The notes under the pieces: model-generated
What the model was told of the DNA's origin: nothing
Seen by the model: the letters and a program-made list of their open reading frames with translations, nothing else
Databases searched by the model: none
From: Deltaproteobacteria bacterium
GTDB lineage: Bacteria; Desulfobacterota; Desulfobaccia; Desulfobaccales; 0-14-0-80-60-11
Length of the DNA: 21,843 bases
Direction: 5' to 3'
Assembly (NCBI GenBank): GCA_019308625.1
Contig: JAFDHU010000005.1
Location: 1 to 21,843 of the forward strand
Part shown: piece after piece, positions 12,803 through 20,570 of the stretch
Layout: every line of letters starts with the position of its first letter
Numbering within the stretch: position 1 is the stretch's first letter
Translations under genes and position numbers: made by a program

Positions 12803-15166
12803 CTAAATTCCTTCCATATCCATTTGTGAAATGTGGTAGCGCCGGATTTTACTGTACAAAGTGCTGCGGCTGATGCGCAGCCGCTTGGCGGCTTCGTGTT
12901 TGTTCCAATTGGCCTCCTTGAGTACCCGCTGAATCAGGCGTTTCTCCGTTTCGGCCAGGGAGGTGGGGAGCACGTGGTCCTCAGGGTCCTTAAGAAAGCG
13001 GGGCAGATGCCGGCGGCGGATAATATCCCCCTGGGCCAAGATGACAGCATGGCTAATAGCATTTTCCAGTTGCCGGACATTGCCCGGCCACTCGTAATCC
13101 ATGAGGGCCTGCATGGCATCCGGGGAGAAGCGGCTGATTTTCTTACCTTCTTTCAGGTTATAGCGGTTTAAGAAGTGCTGACACAGGAGGGGGATATCCT
13201 CCTTACGGTCTCTCAGGGGCGGCAGGTGGATGGTGATGACGTTCAGCCGGTAGTACAGATCATCGCGGAACCGGCCGGACTGTACCTCCTTGTATAAATC
13301 CTTGTTGGTGGCGGCCAGCACTCGGACGTCGGATTCAATGGTCACCTCCCCCCCCACCCGTTCAAAGCAATGATCCTGAAGGAAGCGGAGGAGCAGCACC
13401 TGGGTGGCCGGGGGGATGTCGCCGATCTCATCCAGAAACAGGGTGCCGCCTTGGGCCAGCTCAAAGCGCCCTTTTTTCCGGCGGATGGCCCCGGTGAAGG
13501 CCCCCTTTTCATGCCCGAAGAGCTCGCTCTCCAGCAGGGTGGGAGAGTAGGCCGAGCAGTTAGCCACCACAAAGGGGCCCCGGCTGCGTTTGCTCTGGCG
13601 GTGGATGGTGCGGGCCACCAGCTCCTTGCCGGTGCCGTTTTCCCCGGTGATAAGGACCGTGGCATCGGTACCGGAGACCAGCTCGATGAGCTGATAAACC
13701 TCCTGCATCGGCTTGCTTTGGCCGATGATTTCGCCGTAAGCAATCTTTCCCGGCAATTCCTGGCTGGAGAAGACCTTCTCCCCTTGCCGGCGGATGAGAT
13801 AGCGCATGTAACAGTCTACCTGGGCAAACAGGGCCTGGAAAAAGTGCAGGTCCTCCCGGGAATAGCTCTGATGGCTGTGCGAACCCAGGACGAAGAAGCC
13901 CATGCACTCCTGTTTGGCGAAAATGGGCACCCCCACCCAACTGGGATAAGTAGAGGAAAGAACCTTCAGACAGGCCGGCAGGGCAGCACCGTCAGCGAAG
14001 GTGAGGATACTCCCCTCGGAGAGGGACCTCAGATACTCAATAAAGTCCGGCAACAAACCGTATTGCTCCCATCGGCGGAGAATCCGGTGCAATGGCCCGG
14101 TGACCCGGGAGGGGCATTCATCCAGGGGCAAAATGCCTTTATCGCCGTCCAGGATCAGAAAGATTCCCTCTGAATCAGGAAAAGTCTTGGTGATTTTGCA
14201 GTGAAGAAAACTGATCAGTTCGGGAATAGAGCGTTTGGCGGTCCTTTCCCGGGAAATCTCAAAGAGCTTTTCCAACTGGAGCTGGGTTTTTTGCAGCTCC
14301 CGGGAGCGGAAGGCCAAAACCTCTTCCATTTTGCGACGGTCAGTAACGTCCCGCTCCAGACAAACCACCAAATCCACCTTCCCCTCATGGTCAAAATGGG
14401 GGTAGGTGGCAATTTGATAAATGCGTTCCTGACCCCGGGCGTTGAGAAAACTCTTGTCGCTCAGCACAGACCGCTTCAGACGGGCGGTTTCCTGCACCGG
14501 GCAATAAATGCCCTCCTCCTGGCAGGGGCCCTCCCGGCGATGCATGACTTCATAACAAGGTTTCCCTGTTACTTTCTGGGAGATCCACCCTCCCCGGGAC
14601 AAAAAGGACTCATTGGCCATAATGATGCGGCAGTCGCTGGGATCAATGACGATGAGATTGTCGGTGATGCTGTTGATGATGGTGTCCCGGAAGGCAATGG
14701 CTGAGCGCAGTTTTCCCTCTGCCTCCTTGATGAAGGAGATGTCGGTGAACACGGCCAGGGAGCCGGAGAAGGCCCCGTCGGCCATCAGGGGGGTGTCAGA
14801 GACCAGCCCCGGAAGCTTGGCGCCGTCCCGGCGACGGAAATTTATCTCATAGACCTCGGCCAAGCCCTGACGGCGGTGCTCCAACTGGGTCTTCATCATT
14901 TCCACCGAGCCTTCGTCCACGAAGGCGAAAATGGACCGCCCCACCAGCTCCTCGGGCTGGTAGCCCAGCATCCGACCCAGGCACTGGTTGGCAAAGGTAA
15001 TACGGCCCTCGGCATTAAGCATGAACAGGCCTTCCCTCACCAACTCCACCATGGTGCGGTAAAGGTCGGTGCTACCAGATTCCAGGTCAGAAGAATCGGG
15101 GAAGGAAAGGGCGGGCTCGGGAGAAGGGAATACCGCCGGGGCTTCTGGATTTTTCTGCTGAGACAT
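12803..15166 (-). CDS. Sigma-54-dependent activator, PAS-PAS-GAF-AAA-Fis
   Basis: A 787-residue enhancer-binding protein that opens sigma-54 promoters. Order: Pro-rich tail (1-33); PAS domain (about 35-145); second PAS (about 155-285) with Cys204, Cys215 and Cys222 in GKPCYEV...GPCQEE...YCPV, a cysteine pattern that could sense redox state or bind a cofactor; coiled linker; GAF-like domain (about 305-460); AAA+ domain with Walker A GENGTGKE (508-515), the sigma-54 loop GAFTGA (555-560) and Walker B TLFLDE (575-580); Fis-type helix-turn-helix at 738-778. It has no receiver domain, so the signal is probably sensed directly. It lies immediately upstream of the CoA-transferase operon in the same orientation and is its most likely regulator. 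Confidence 0.93.
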   Translation of the reverse strand: MSQQKNPEAPAVFPSPEPALSFPDSSDLESGSTDLYRTMVELVREGLFMLNAEGRITFANQCLGRMLGYQPEELVGRSIFAFVDEGSVEMMKTQLEHRRQGLAEVYEINFRRRDGAKLPGLVSDTPLMADGAFSGSLAVFTDISFIKEAEGKLRSAIAFRDTIINSITDNLIVIDPSDCRIIMANESFLSRGGWISQKVTGKPCYEVMHRREGPCQEEGIYCPVQETARLKRSVLSDKSFLNARGQERIYQIATYPHFDHEGKVDLVVCLERDVTDRRKMEEVLAFRSRELQKTQLQLEKLFEISRERTAKRSIPELISFLHCKITKTFPDSEGIFLILDGDKGILPLDECPSRVTGPLHRILRRWEQYGLLPDFIEYLRSLSEGSILTFADGAALPACLKVLSSTYPSWVGVPIFAKQECMGFFVLGSHSHQSYSREDLHFFQALFAQVDCYMRYLIRRQGEKVFSSQELPGKIAYGEIIGQSKPMQEVYQLIELVSGTDATVLITGENGTGKELVARTIHRQSKRSRGPFVVANCSAYSPTLLESELFGHEKGAFTGAIRRKKGRFELAQGGTLFLDEIGDIPPATQVLLLRFLQDHCFERVGGEVTIESDVRVLAATNKDLYKEVQSGRFRDDLYYRLNVITIHLPPLRDRKEDIPLLCQHFLNRYNLKEGKKISRFSPDAMQALMDYEWPGNVRQLENAISHAVILAQGDIIRRRHLPRFLKDPEDHVLPTSLAETEKRLIQRVLKEANWNKHEAAKRLRISRSTLYSKIRRYHISQMDMEGI

Positions 15167-15536
15167 GCCTGAGATACCTTAAAGCAAGCGAGGCGAGAAT
15201 TTTCCCTGCCTAAGCAACCAGTTCCGGAAAAAAGGCTTGGTAAGGTGAGTCTAACGTCCTACCCTGAAGGTTGTCGTTGGTTAGGTGTGATGTTTCCTGC
15301 TGTTTTCTTTTCATACACCTTAGGAGATTTCCGGAAGCCTTGTCAAGCAAAGAAATTCCCAGGAAAGAAATTTATGAGTCGGATATTGTACAGCCAAATT
15401 CAAAAATTTTTACCCATCCCCCTGAGGGGAACCAAGCCAGTGGGTCAGGGTTTCCGCGGGGTTCAGTTTTGGGAAGCTTTTTTATATGAAGGGCCCCGGA
15501 GGAGGAGTTGCATTCCAGAGGTGCGAGGTCAGTTCT
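15167..15536. other. Intergenic region upstream of the activator gene
   Basis: No gene is supported. On the minus strand TTGACA (15341-15346) is a good -35 box, but no convincing -10 follows at the right distance. A TCCCC-CTGA-GGGGA hairpin (15417-15430) lies downstream of the nucleotidase gene. Its T run is not adjacent, so it is at best a weak terminator. Confidence 0.35.
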
Positions 15537-16148
15537 TCAGCCACCTTGTCGGCGGAACAAAAGCCGCGCCAGTTCGCGCCAGTTCCGGACTTCCAGGAAG
15601 GGATGGGGCCGGCGGTTCCAGGGCTGGGCAAAGACTATGGGGGTGATGCCGGCCCGGGCCAGATCGTAGCAGGTCTCCAGACGGTCCTCCACGAAATACT
15701 CAATGGCATGGGCCTTGAGGTAGCGCACCTTGCCGTCCGGGTCGCCGGTGGCCATCACCCAGATGTAGTTGTCCGGCACCTGGTCCAGGTTCCGGCGGAG
15801 CCACCTCTGGATAGGCTCAGCCCGGGTCCGGGCGGTGACAAACACCAGGGGGCATTCCTCGGCCAGGCGGGTGAGCACAGGCACGGCCTCCGGAAAGGGT
15901 TCCACCGGCAGCTCGTGGGGGCGGTCAATGAGCTCCTGAATCAGAACTCTGATAAGCCATCCCGGCAGGTCCAGGCAGTCTTCCAGCCGGAAGGTGGTAA
16001 TGTGCTCGTACCGGAAGGGGTGAGGGCCAAAGCGTTCCCGGACCAGGTCCAGGAAGGTGGTCATGATGTCCGCCACCACCCCGTCAATGTCAAAGGCCAG
16101 GCGCTGAAGGGGGATCCTGGCCGGAGGAGAAGGTAGGTGCTGCTTCAT
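15537..16148 (-). CDS. HAD-family 5'-nucleotidase, NT5C type
   Basis: A 203-residue HAD phosphatase. Motif I is AFDIDGVVAD with nucleophile Asp20 and general acid Asp22; motif II is VFVTARTRAEP (Thr105); Lys145 (or Lys140) fits motif III; motif IV is FVEDR (Asp155). The motif I form and the spacing resemble the deoxy-5'-nucleotidase (NT5C, PF06941) family, which dephosphorylates nucleoside monophosphates; the true substrate may differ. ATG 16148 lies 11 bases after the lipoprotein stop and has only a weak ribosome binding site, so translation may be coupled. It is the last gene of the ATP-grasp cluster. Confidence 0.8.
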   Translation of the reverse strand: MKQHLPSPPARIPLQRLAFDIDGVVADIMTTFLDLVRERFGPHPFRYEHITTFRLEDCLDLPGWLIRVLIQELIDRPHELPVEPFPEAVPVLTRLAEECPLVFVTARTRAEPIQRWLRRNLDQVPDNYIWVMATGDPDGKVRYLKAHAIEYFVEDRLETCYDLARAGITPIVFAQPWNRRPHPFLEVRNWRELARLLFRRQGG

Positions 16149-16159
16149 CAGGGGAAGGT

Positions 16160-16831
16160 TCAGGGGTTTGCTTTCTCTTCGGAGTTAGAGCCTTTTTCAG
16201 AGGTGGCCGTGGTCTGGGGTGTCAGCAAGTCAGACAAAGCTTCCTTACCCTGTTTCAGGACCTCCAGACGCCGCCGGACCCTGCCGTCCACCACTACCGC
16301 CACCCGACTGCCTTCCAAAGCCAGATAGCCCACGTGCTTGCTGTCAGGGCTGAACCCGAGGGTTTCTTTCCAAATGAAGTCAAAGGGAGGCCCGGGGCGG
16401 CCGTCGACCATGGCCTGCCACTTGCCCCGATAATAACCCACCAGCGCCAGGCGGCGGTAGTCAGGACTCACTTTGATGCTGCCATGCACCACCTCGGCCT
16501 CCAGGGGCCACTCCTTGCCGTCCAGTACCAGCAGCCATTTGCCCTCGCGCTTGGCCTCATAAGCCAAGTGGTGACCGTCCACCATAAAGGTCAGACCGGC
16601 GATCTCGTCGTACTCCGGACCGGCGATGCCGTCCACTCGCACCAACTGCCGCGGGCCTCGCTGCACAATTTCAGCCCTTTTTTTGCTTTTGGGAGCCTGG
16701 ACCACTTTCAGGACCTTTTCCGGCAGCCTCTTTTCCTGATCCCCGGCGATGAACCGGTCACAGGCCTGAAGGGAGAAGACAGCGACGGTAAATACCAGTG
16801 CCAAACGCGCCAGCGTTGTCGGTCTCATCAT
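16160..16831 (-). CDS. Lipoprotein with beta-propeller-like repeats
   Basis: A 223-residue protein with a lipoprotein signal: Met-Met-Arg, a hydrophobic run (LARLALVFTVAVFSL) and lipobox LQAC with Cys24 as the lipidated residue, so it should sit in a membrane facing the periplasm. Residues about 60-190 repeat blocks such as VDGIAGPEYDEI, VDGKEW, SPDYRRLALVGYYRGKWQAMVDGRPG and FSPDSKHVGYLALEG, typical of WD40/TolB-like propeller blades. The C terminus is polar and probably disordered. Its start overlaps the phosphoribosyltransferase stop by four bases (ATGA). No specific partner or ligand can be named. Confidence 0.75.
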   Translation of the reverse strand: MMRPTTLARLALVFTVAVFSLQACDRFIAGDQEKRLPEKVLKVVQAPKSKKRAEIVQRGPRQLVRVDGIAGPEYDEIAGLTFMVDGHHLAYEAKREGKWLLVLDGKEWPLEAEVVHGSIKVSPDYRRLALVGYYRGKWQAMVDGRPGPPFDFIWKETLGFSPDSKHVGYLALEGSRVAVVVDGRVRRRLEVLKQGKEALSDLLTPQTTATSEKGSNSEEKANP

Positions 16832-17523
16832 CGTTGAGCGAGAGAGTCCAGAATTTGCAGAACCTCGTCTTCCTCCAAATCATACCAGTTTTCATAGGCA
16901 TCGGCCACCGCGAAGGACCAGCCGCCTCTGACATTCAGGCAGACCAGGACCTCCACCAGGGGCAGAAGGCCGGAGACGGTGTGGGCTGAGCCGGTGGGCA
17001 CCGCCACTATAATCTTCGCGGCCGCTCTGGCTTTGAGGAAGCGGATGGCAGCCCGCATAGTGTAGCCCGAAGCCAGTCCATCGTCCACCACAATGGCGGA
17101 ACTGCCGGTGAGCTCCGGATAGGGGCGGCCGCCCCGCAGACGGGCCTCCCGCTGTTTCAGGGTCTCCAGGGTCTTCTGCACCTGAGCCTCAATCTGCCGC
17201 CGGGTAAGGCCGGTGCGTTCAATGAGCCATTCGTTGAAAATCGGCTGGCCGTCCGGATCCAGGGCGCCGAACCCGGCCTCGGTGGTCCAGGGCAGTTGAA
17301 TTTTACGGACGATGAGCAAATCCAGCGGCAGGTCCAGGCTTTGGGCGATTTCGGCCCCCACCGGCACCCCGCCCGCCGGGATGGCGAAAAGGTGCGTCTG
17401 GGGAGTGCGCCAGTCAAGCAGCTGCGCCGCCAGTTGCCGGCCGGCGTCCCGCCGGTCGGCGAACACATAGACCTTGTCCCTCAGGCCGGGGTCTTCAATG
17501 AGCCTGCCCATGTTTGGCAGCAT
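16828..17523 (-). CDS. Phosphoribosyltransferase-family protein (COG1926-like)
   Basis: 231 residues with the PRPP-binding loop IVVDDGLASGYT at 144-155, the N-terminal PAGGVPVG loop at about 49-56 and the VRKIQLP segment at 72-78. This combination matches the predicted phosphoribosyltransferases of COG1926, whose base substrate is unknown. The start is not certain: ATG 17523 follows GGAGGAGGA closely, while ATG 17511 is 12 bases farther; the longer frame to 17691 lies inside the ATP-grasp gene. It overlaps that gene by about 43 bases and the lipoprotein gene by four, so the cluster is tightly coupled. Confidence 0.8.
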   Translation of the reverse strand: MLPNMGRLIEDPGLRDKVYVFADRRDAGRQLAAQLLDWRTPQTHLFAIPAGGVPVGAEIAQSLDLPLDLLIVRKIQLPWTTEAGFGALDPDGQPIFNEWLIERTGLTRRQIEAQVQKTLETLKQREARLRGGRPYPELTGSSAIVVDDGLASGYTMRAAIRFLKARAAAKIIVAVPTGSAHTVSGLLPLVEVLVCLNVRGGWSFAVADAYENWYDLEEDEVLQILDSLAQR

Positions 17524-18281
17524 TCCTCCTCCAGACGTTTGGCCAGCTCCCGAAAGCCCTGCTGGCCGAGACGGGAGCCCTTCAAGCCACCCTTCAGAGC
17601 AATCTCTGAGAGAAATGTCTCCCCGGCCGGAGTCAACAGCAAATCCAGCACGGCATAAGGGAATTTGCCCCGCTGCATGACCTGCCGACAAAAGTCCAGT
17701 TGCTTTGGCTCCAGCTCTGCTGCCCGGGAGAAGCCCCCTTGGTATAGGTTTTTCCGGAAACTGTGGGGATTGACCCGCTCATACGCCTCGACATATTCTC
17801 CCGCCACCACCACCCGCAGGTCCCGGGCCTCCGGCACCAGGGGCTGGATGACCAGGGGATAGGGCAGGGTCTGGACTCCGGCCAGGCTCACCAGGGCCTC
17901 CAGGTCGGGCCACAGGCTCACCCCCAGCCCCAGGTGGGCCTTGTCGGCCTTGCACACCACCTGCCCCGGGAAATCCGGGGAGGCCAGGCAGGCAGCCAGG
18001 TCAGGGGCGCCGTAAACCACCCGGGTGCCCGGCACCATGAACTTACCCAGCACCTCCGCCTGGGCCGCCTTGGAGCGGCTCAAAAGCTGGGCCAAGGCCG
18101 AAGGGAACACCCCCACTCCCCTTGCCACCAGGTCAACCAGCTTGATTTCCTCTCCGGGCTTGAGGGGCAGGAGGCCCAGAACCAGGTCGCCGGCCTGAAG
18201 GCTGGCATAATATTTCCGGAACTCAGTGATTGACCGGATAATACGAAAGCTCCGAGAAGGAGAGGTTTTAAGATTTGCCAT
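17481..18281 (-). CDS. RimK-like ATP-grasp domain protein
   Basis: A 266-residue protein with the ATP-grasp signature of the RimK family: QVVCKADKAHLGLGV (about 107-121), PLVIQPLVPEARDLRVVVAGEYVEAYER (142-169), FRKNLYQGG (175-183) and the metal site FPYAVLDLLL...FLSEIALKGG (Asp213, Glu226). The Asn that normally follows Glu in the metal site is Ala228 here, so catalysis may be altered. RimK-type enzymes join amino groups to carboxylates with ATP. The start at 18281 has no clear ribosome binding site and overlaps the glycosyltransferase remnant by 14 bases, so translation was probably coupled to that gene. Confidence 0.78.
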   Translation of the reverse strand: MANLKTSPSRSFRIIRSITEFRKYYASLQAGDLVLGLLPLKPGEEIKLVDLVARGVGVFPSALAQLLSRSKAAQAEVLGKFMVPGTRVVYGAPDLAACLASPDFPGQVVCKADKAHLGLGVSLWPDLEALVSLAGVQTLPYPLVIQPLVPEARDLRVVVAGEYVEAYERVNPHSFRKNLYQGGFSRAAELEPKQLDFCRQVMQRGKFPYAVLDLLLTPAGETFLSEIALKGGLKGSRLGQQGFRELAKRLEEECCQTWAGSLKTPA

Positions 18282-18910
18282 GATCTGAAGCTCTGGAGGT
18301 TCGGGAGGCCGGAGTTGTGGGCCGGCGCACCCGGAATTCCCGCCCCCGGCGCACATACACGTCGTAGAAGTCCACTTGGGCAAGCTTCCGCCAGTTCCGG
18401 GCCACCCGGGCCGGAGGGTAAATCTCTCGGAACACGCTTTTGCCGAAACTCCCCAGAACCAGAAAATCCGCGCCTACCTCATCAAAGTCATAAGGGCGGG
18501 GTCTGGGGTTCAGAAGCACTACCTGCTCTGCCTCGGACTCAATGAAATAGTAAGCCGGCATGAGATGGTAGCGGTGCTCATCATCCAGAAACACCAGTTC
18601 GTATTCGGGTGTTTCAATAAGACAGTCCTGAGGAACCGCGCTCCTGCTCCGGACTTTGCAGGGTGAAGGCCTGGCGCCCAGTCTGGGTGAGATTGGCCGC
18701 GGTTTCGGAGAAGATGGCCTCATCCCACCAGATGGCAGGATAGTTCTTCAGATTGTAGAAGCAGGCCACCAGGAGCAGGCCTACCAGGGCAAGATGGGCC
18801 AGCAGAAGAGGCAGCGGGGAATGAACCTGAGTGGCGGGGGTCACCGGCAGAACACCGTGCCGCCTGCGGCAAAAAGCCTCAACTTTCCTGAACTGAGGGT
18901 TTTCTGACAC
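18268..18910 (-). pseudogene. Internally deleted glycosyltransferase (GT39/ArnT-like) remnant
   Basis: Two frames together look like the ends of one membrane glycosyltransferase. From GTG 18910 the N-terminal part has one membrane helix (LPLLLAHLALVGLLLVACFY) followed by YPAIWWDEAIFSETAANL, the Asp-Glu loop typical of GT39/PMT-type enzymes; it stops at 18614. In another frame (from about 18640 to 18268) sits a soluble C-terminal part with DFLVLGSFGKSVFREIYPP and VDFYDVYVRR. Intact relatives have about 500-600 residues and many helices; here about 210 remain with the middle missing and the frame shifted. A real deletion or an assembly collapse could explain it. Confidence 0.65.
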
Positions 18911-18935
18911 CGCCTTCCCTGGTCACTGCCCGAAG

Positions 18936-19059
18936 AAGCCTGCCTTAAACAAAAAGCCTGCCTTTTTCTGAGTACCGGCGGCGGTGCTTATGGCTGCAGG
19001 AGAGCAAAGTCCTCTCCCCCTGCCCAGCACCCCCCACCATCTCATTATAAGGCAGGCTT
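18936..19059. repeat. Repeated AAGCCTGCCTT element in direct and inverted copies
   Basis: AAGCCTGCCTTA (18936-18947) has a near-identical direct copy (18954-18964) and a perfect 12-bp inverted copy TAAGGCAGGCTT (19048-19059). On the minus strand the inverted copies can pair downstream of the U32 gene, and the inner one is followed by a T run. They can therefore act as its terminator. A GGAGAG/CTCTCC stem lies between them. Confidence 0.5.
18949..18963 (-). promoter_or_regulatory. Second -24/-12-like motif, ahead of the glycosyltransferase remnant
   Basis: The 14 bases GGCAGGCTTTTTGT at 18949-18962 are identical to those of the candidate sigma-54 promoter at 12577-12590. The motif lies about 40 bases upstream of the GTG at 18910. 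It is also part of the palindromic terminator-like repeat here, so it may not be a promoter. Confidence 0.25.
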
Positions 19060-19097
19060 GCAGGGAATAACCCTCAAGATGGTTTACAAAATTGGCC

Positions 19098-20126
19098 TTA
19101 CAGCCCGACGATGTGCTGGTGCAGCTCCCTGGTCTTTTCCATGCGGGCCCGGTCCCGATCGGCCACGAGGATCTGCAGACGATCCTGGATGCGCTGGAAG
19201 ATGGGGCCGTTGATGTCCTCACCCCGCCGGTGGGCGTCAATGAGCTGCCGGTAACAGCAGATCATCTTGGCGATCATGGACACGGCATACTCCCGGCCCT
19301 GAATCTTGAGGGTGGCCAGCCCCAGGTCCAGATAGGCCTTGAGTTCATCCCCCAGAATGGCAAAGGCCACATTGGGCTTGCGGCGGATGCGTTCATTCAG
19401 GGAGTCAATGAACTCCCGGCTGTGGCCGCGGCGGCTCAGCACCTTGTGGCGCTGCTCGTCCGTCAGGAGGCACAGCCGGAAGCAACTGCCGCTGCGGTCC
19501 GGCCAGCCTTCGTACTCCACAAACTCATTGCCTTCCTCATCCCGAAAGACCTTTTTGACATAACTGTCAGCAATGAGCTCGTGGAACAGGCAGTTGCCCA
19601 CGCCCCCGATGCAACGGTTGCCGTGAATCAGCACCTCGGTCTTCAACCCCAGAGAATCGGCCTCCTGTTTGAACCGAGTCAGCTTGGCCACAGTGTCAAT
19701 TTCCGTGGAGGCCACAATCTGGGAGGCCCCATAGGCCTGATAACGGGCCATTTCCTCCTTGGTCTGTATATTACAGCCCACGCTGGCATGGATGATCAGC
19801 TCCGGGAACAGCCGGTGGATCTCCTGCATGACGGCCGGCGTCTTGACAATCACCCCTTCGATACCGAAGTGGGCGTACTTCTCCACCTTTTTGAGAACCA
19901 GAGACAGCTTGTCCGGGGGGATCTCAGCATTGAGGGCCACCCGCACCTTGCCGCCAAAGCCGGCGGCCAGGCGCACCGCTTCGCCGATCTGGCTGTCCTC
20001 CAGCTCCCATTCGCACTTGCGGCGACTGAACCCCTTGGCACCTACATAGACGGCATCAGCGCCGTTGCGAAACACGGCTTCCACCATCTCCAGGCTGCCG
20101 CCGGGGGCTAACAGTTCATTAATCAT
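19098..20126 (-). CDS. Peptidase U32 family protein
   Basis: A 342-residue protein with the U32 N-terminal block ELLAPGGSLEMVEAVFRNGADAVYVGAKGFS and the family cysteines C172-x6-C179 and C215-x3-C219 (RCIGGVGNC, SCFRLC). These match the iron-sulfur cysteines of the RNA- and ubiquinone-hydroxylating members (RlhA, TrhP, UbiU), so this is more likely an Fe-S modification enzyme than a protease. The target cannot be told from sequence; UbiU-like, TrhP-like and unassigned subfamilies remain possible. It stands apart, with a 226-base region upstream and a repeat-rich terminator region downstream. Confidence 0.85.
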   Translation of the reverse strand: MINELLAPGGSLEMVEAVFRNGADAVYVGAKGFSRRKCEWELEDSQIGEAVRLAAGFGGKVRVALNAEIPPDKLSLVLKKVEKYAHFGIEGVIVKTPAVMQEIHRLFPELIIHASVGCNIQTKEEMARYQAYGASQIVASTEIDTVAKLTRFKQEADSLGLKTEVLIHGNRCIGGVGNCLFHELIADSYVKKVFRDEEGNEFVEYEGWPDRSGSCFRLCLLTDEQRHKVLSRRGHSREFIDSLNERIRRKPNVAFAILGDELKAYLDLGLATLKIQGREYAVSMIAKMICCYRQLIDAHRRGEDINGPIFQRIQDRLQILVADRDRARMEKTRELHQHIVGL

Positions 20127-20352
20127 GATTTTCCCACACCTCCCTGAGCCTGTTCGTCAGGTTCCTTGATATAAGCAAACTCCCTGCGTCAGTGCTTCAA
20201 GGTAACCCCCAGGTCTGGTGGGCTCCATCCACTGTTTCCACGACAAAAGGGCTTACTGTTATTTTAACAAAAGTTCACAAACAAAGGGGCAACTATATTT
20301 AATTATACAAAAATTTAGTTTGCACTCCCAACCTTCAAGCCGTCTGTGCAGC

Positions 20353-20517
20353 TCAACCGCGCAAATACTGAATAGCCAGCACAAAGGCCAGCCCGACCTC
20401 CACCGCAAAGGTGAGGAGATAAATGAGCAGTTCCATGCGGCTGTAGTCTTCCTCCAACAGGATGCGGTTGGGGTCCTTCAGAATTTCCCAGGAGCTCTTT
20501 TCCAGCAGCGAAGTCAT
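20353..20517 (-). CDS. 54-residue single-helix membrane protein
   Basis: This short gene begins MTSLLEKSSWEILKDPNR, and residues about 30-51 form one hydrophobic helix (LLIYLLTFAVEVGLAFVLAI) ending in Gln-Tyr-Leu-Arg-Gly. An excellent ribosome binding site, AAGGAG, lies six bases before ATG 20517. It follows the ferredoxin oxidoreductase beta gene by 53 bases on the same strand and is probably co-transcribed. It may tether or stabilise a complex, but the function is unknown. Confidence 0.7.
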   Translation of the reverse strand: MTSLLEKSSWEILKDPNRILLEEDYSRMELLIYLLTFAVEVGLAFVLAIQYLRG

Positions 20518-20570
20518 TTCACACTCCTTGTCGGCTGGGTGCAGATTTGCTACTTGCCATACTTTGGTTC

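Noticed and set aside
13370..14173. 267-residue plus-strand frame opposite the sigma-54 activator
   Set aside because: Shadow of the AAA+ and GAF regions; no ribosome binding site or motif.
19092..20111. 339-residue plus-strand frame opposite the U32 gene
   Set aside because: Antisense shadow; the minus strand carries the U32 cysteine signature and a clean start.
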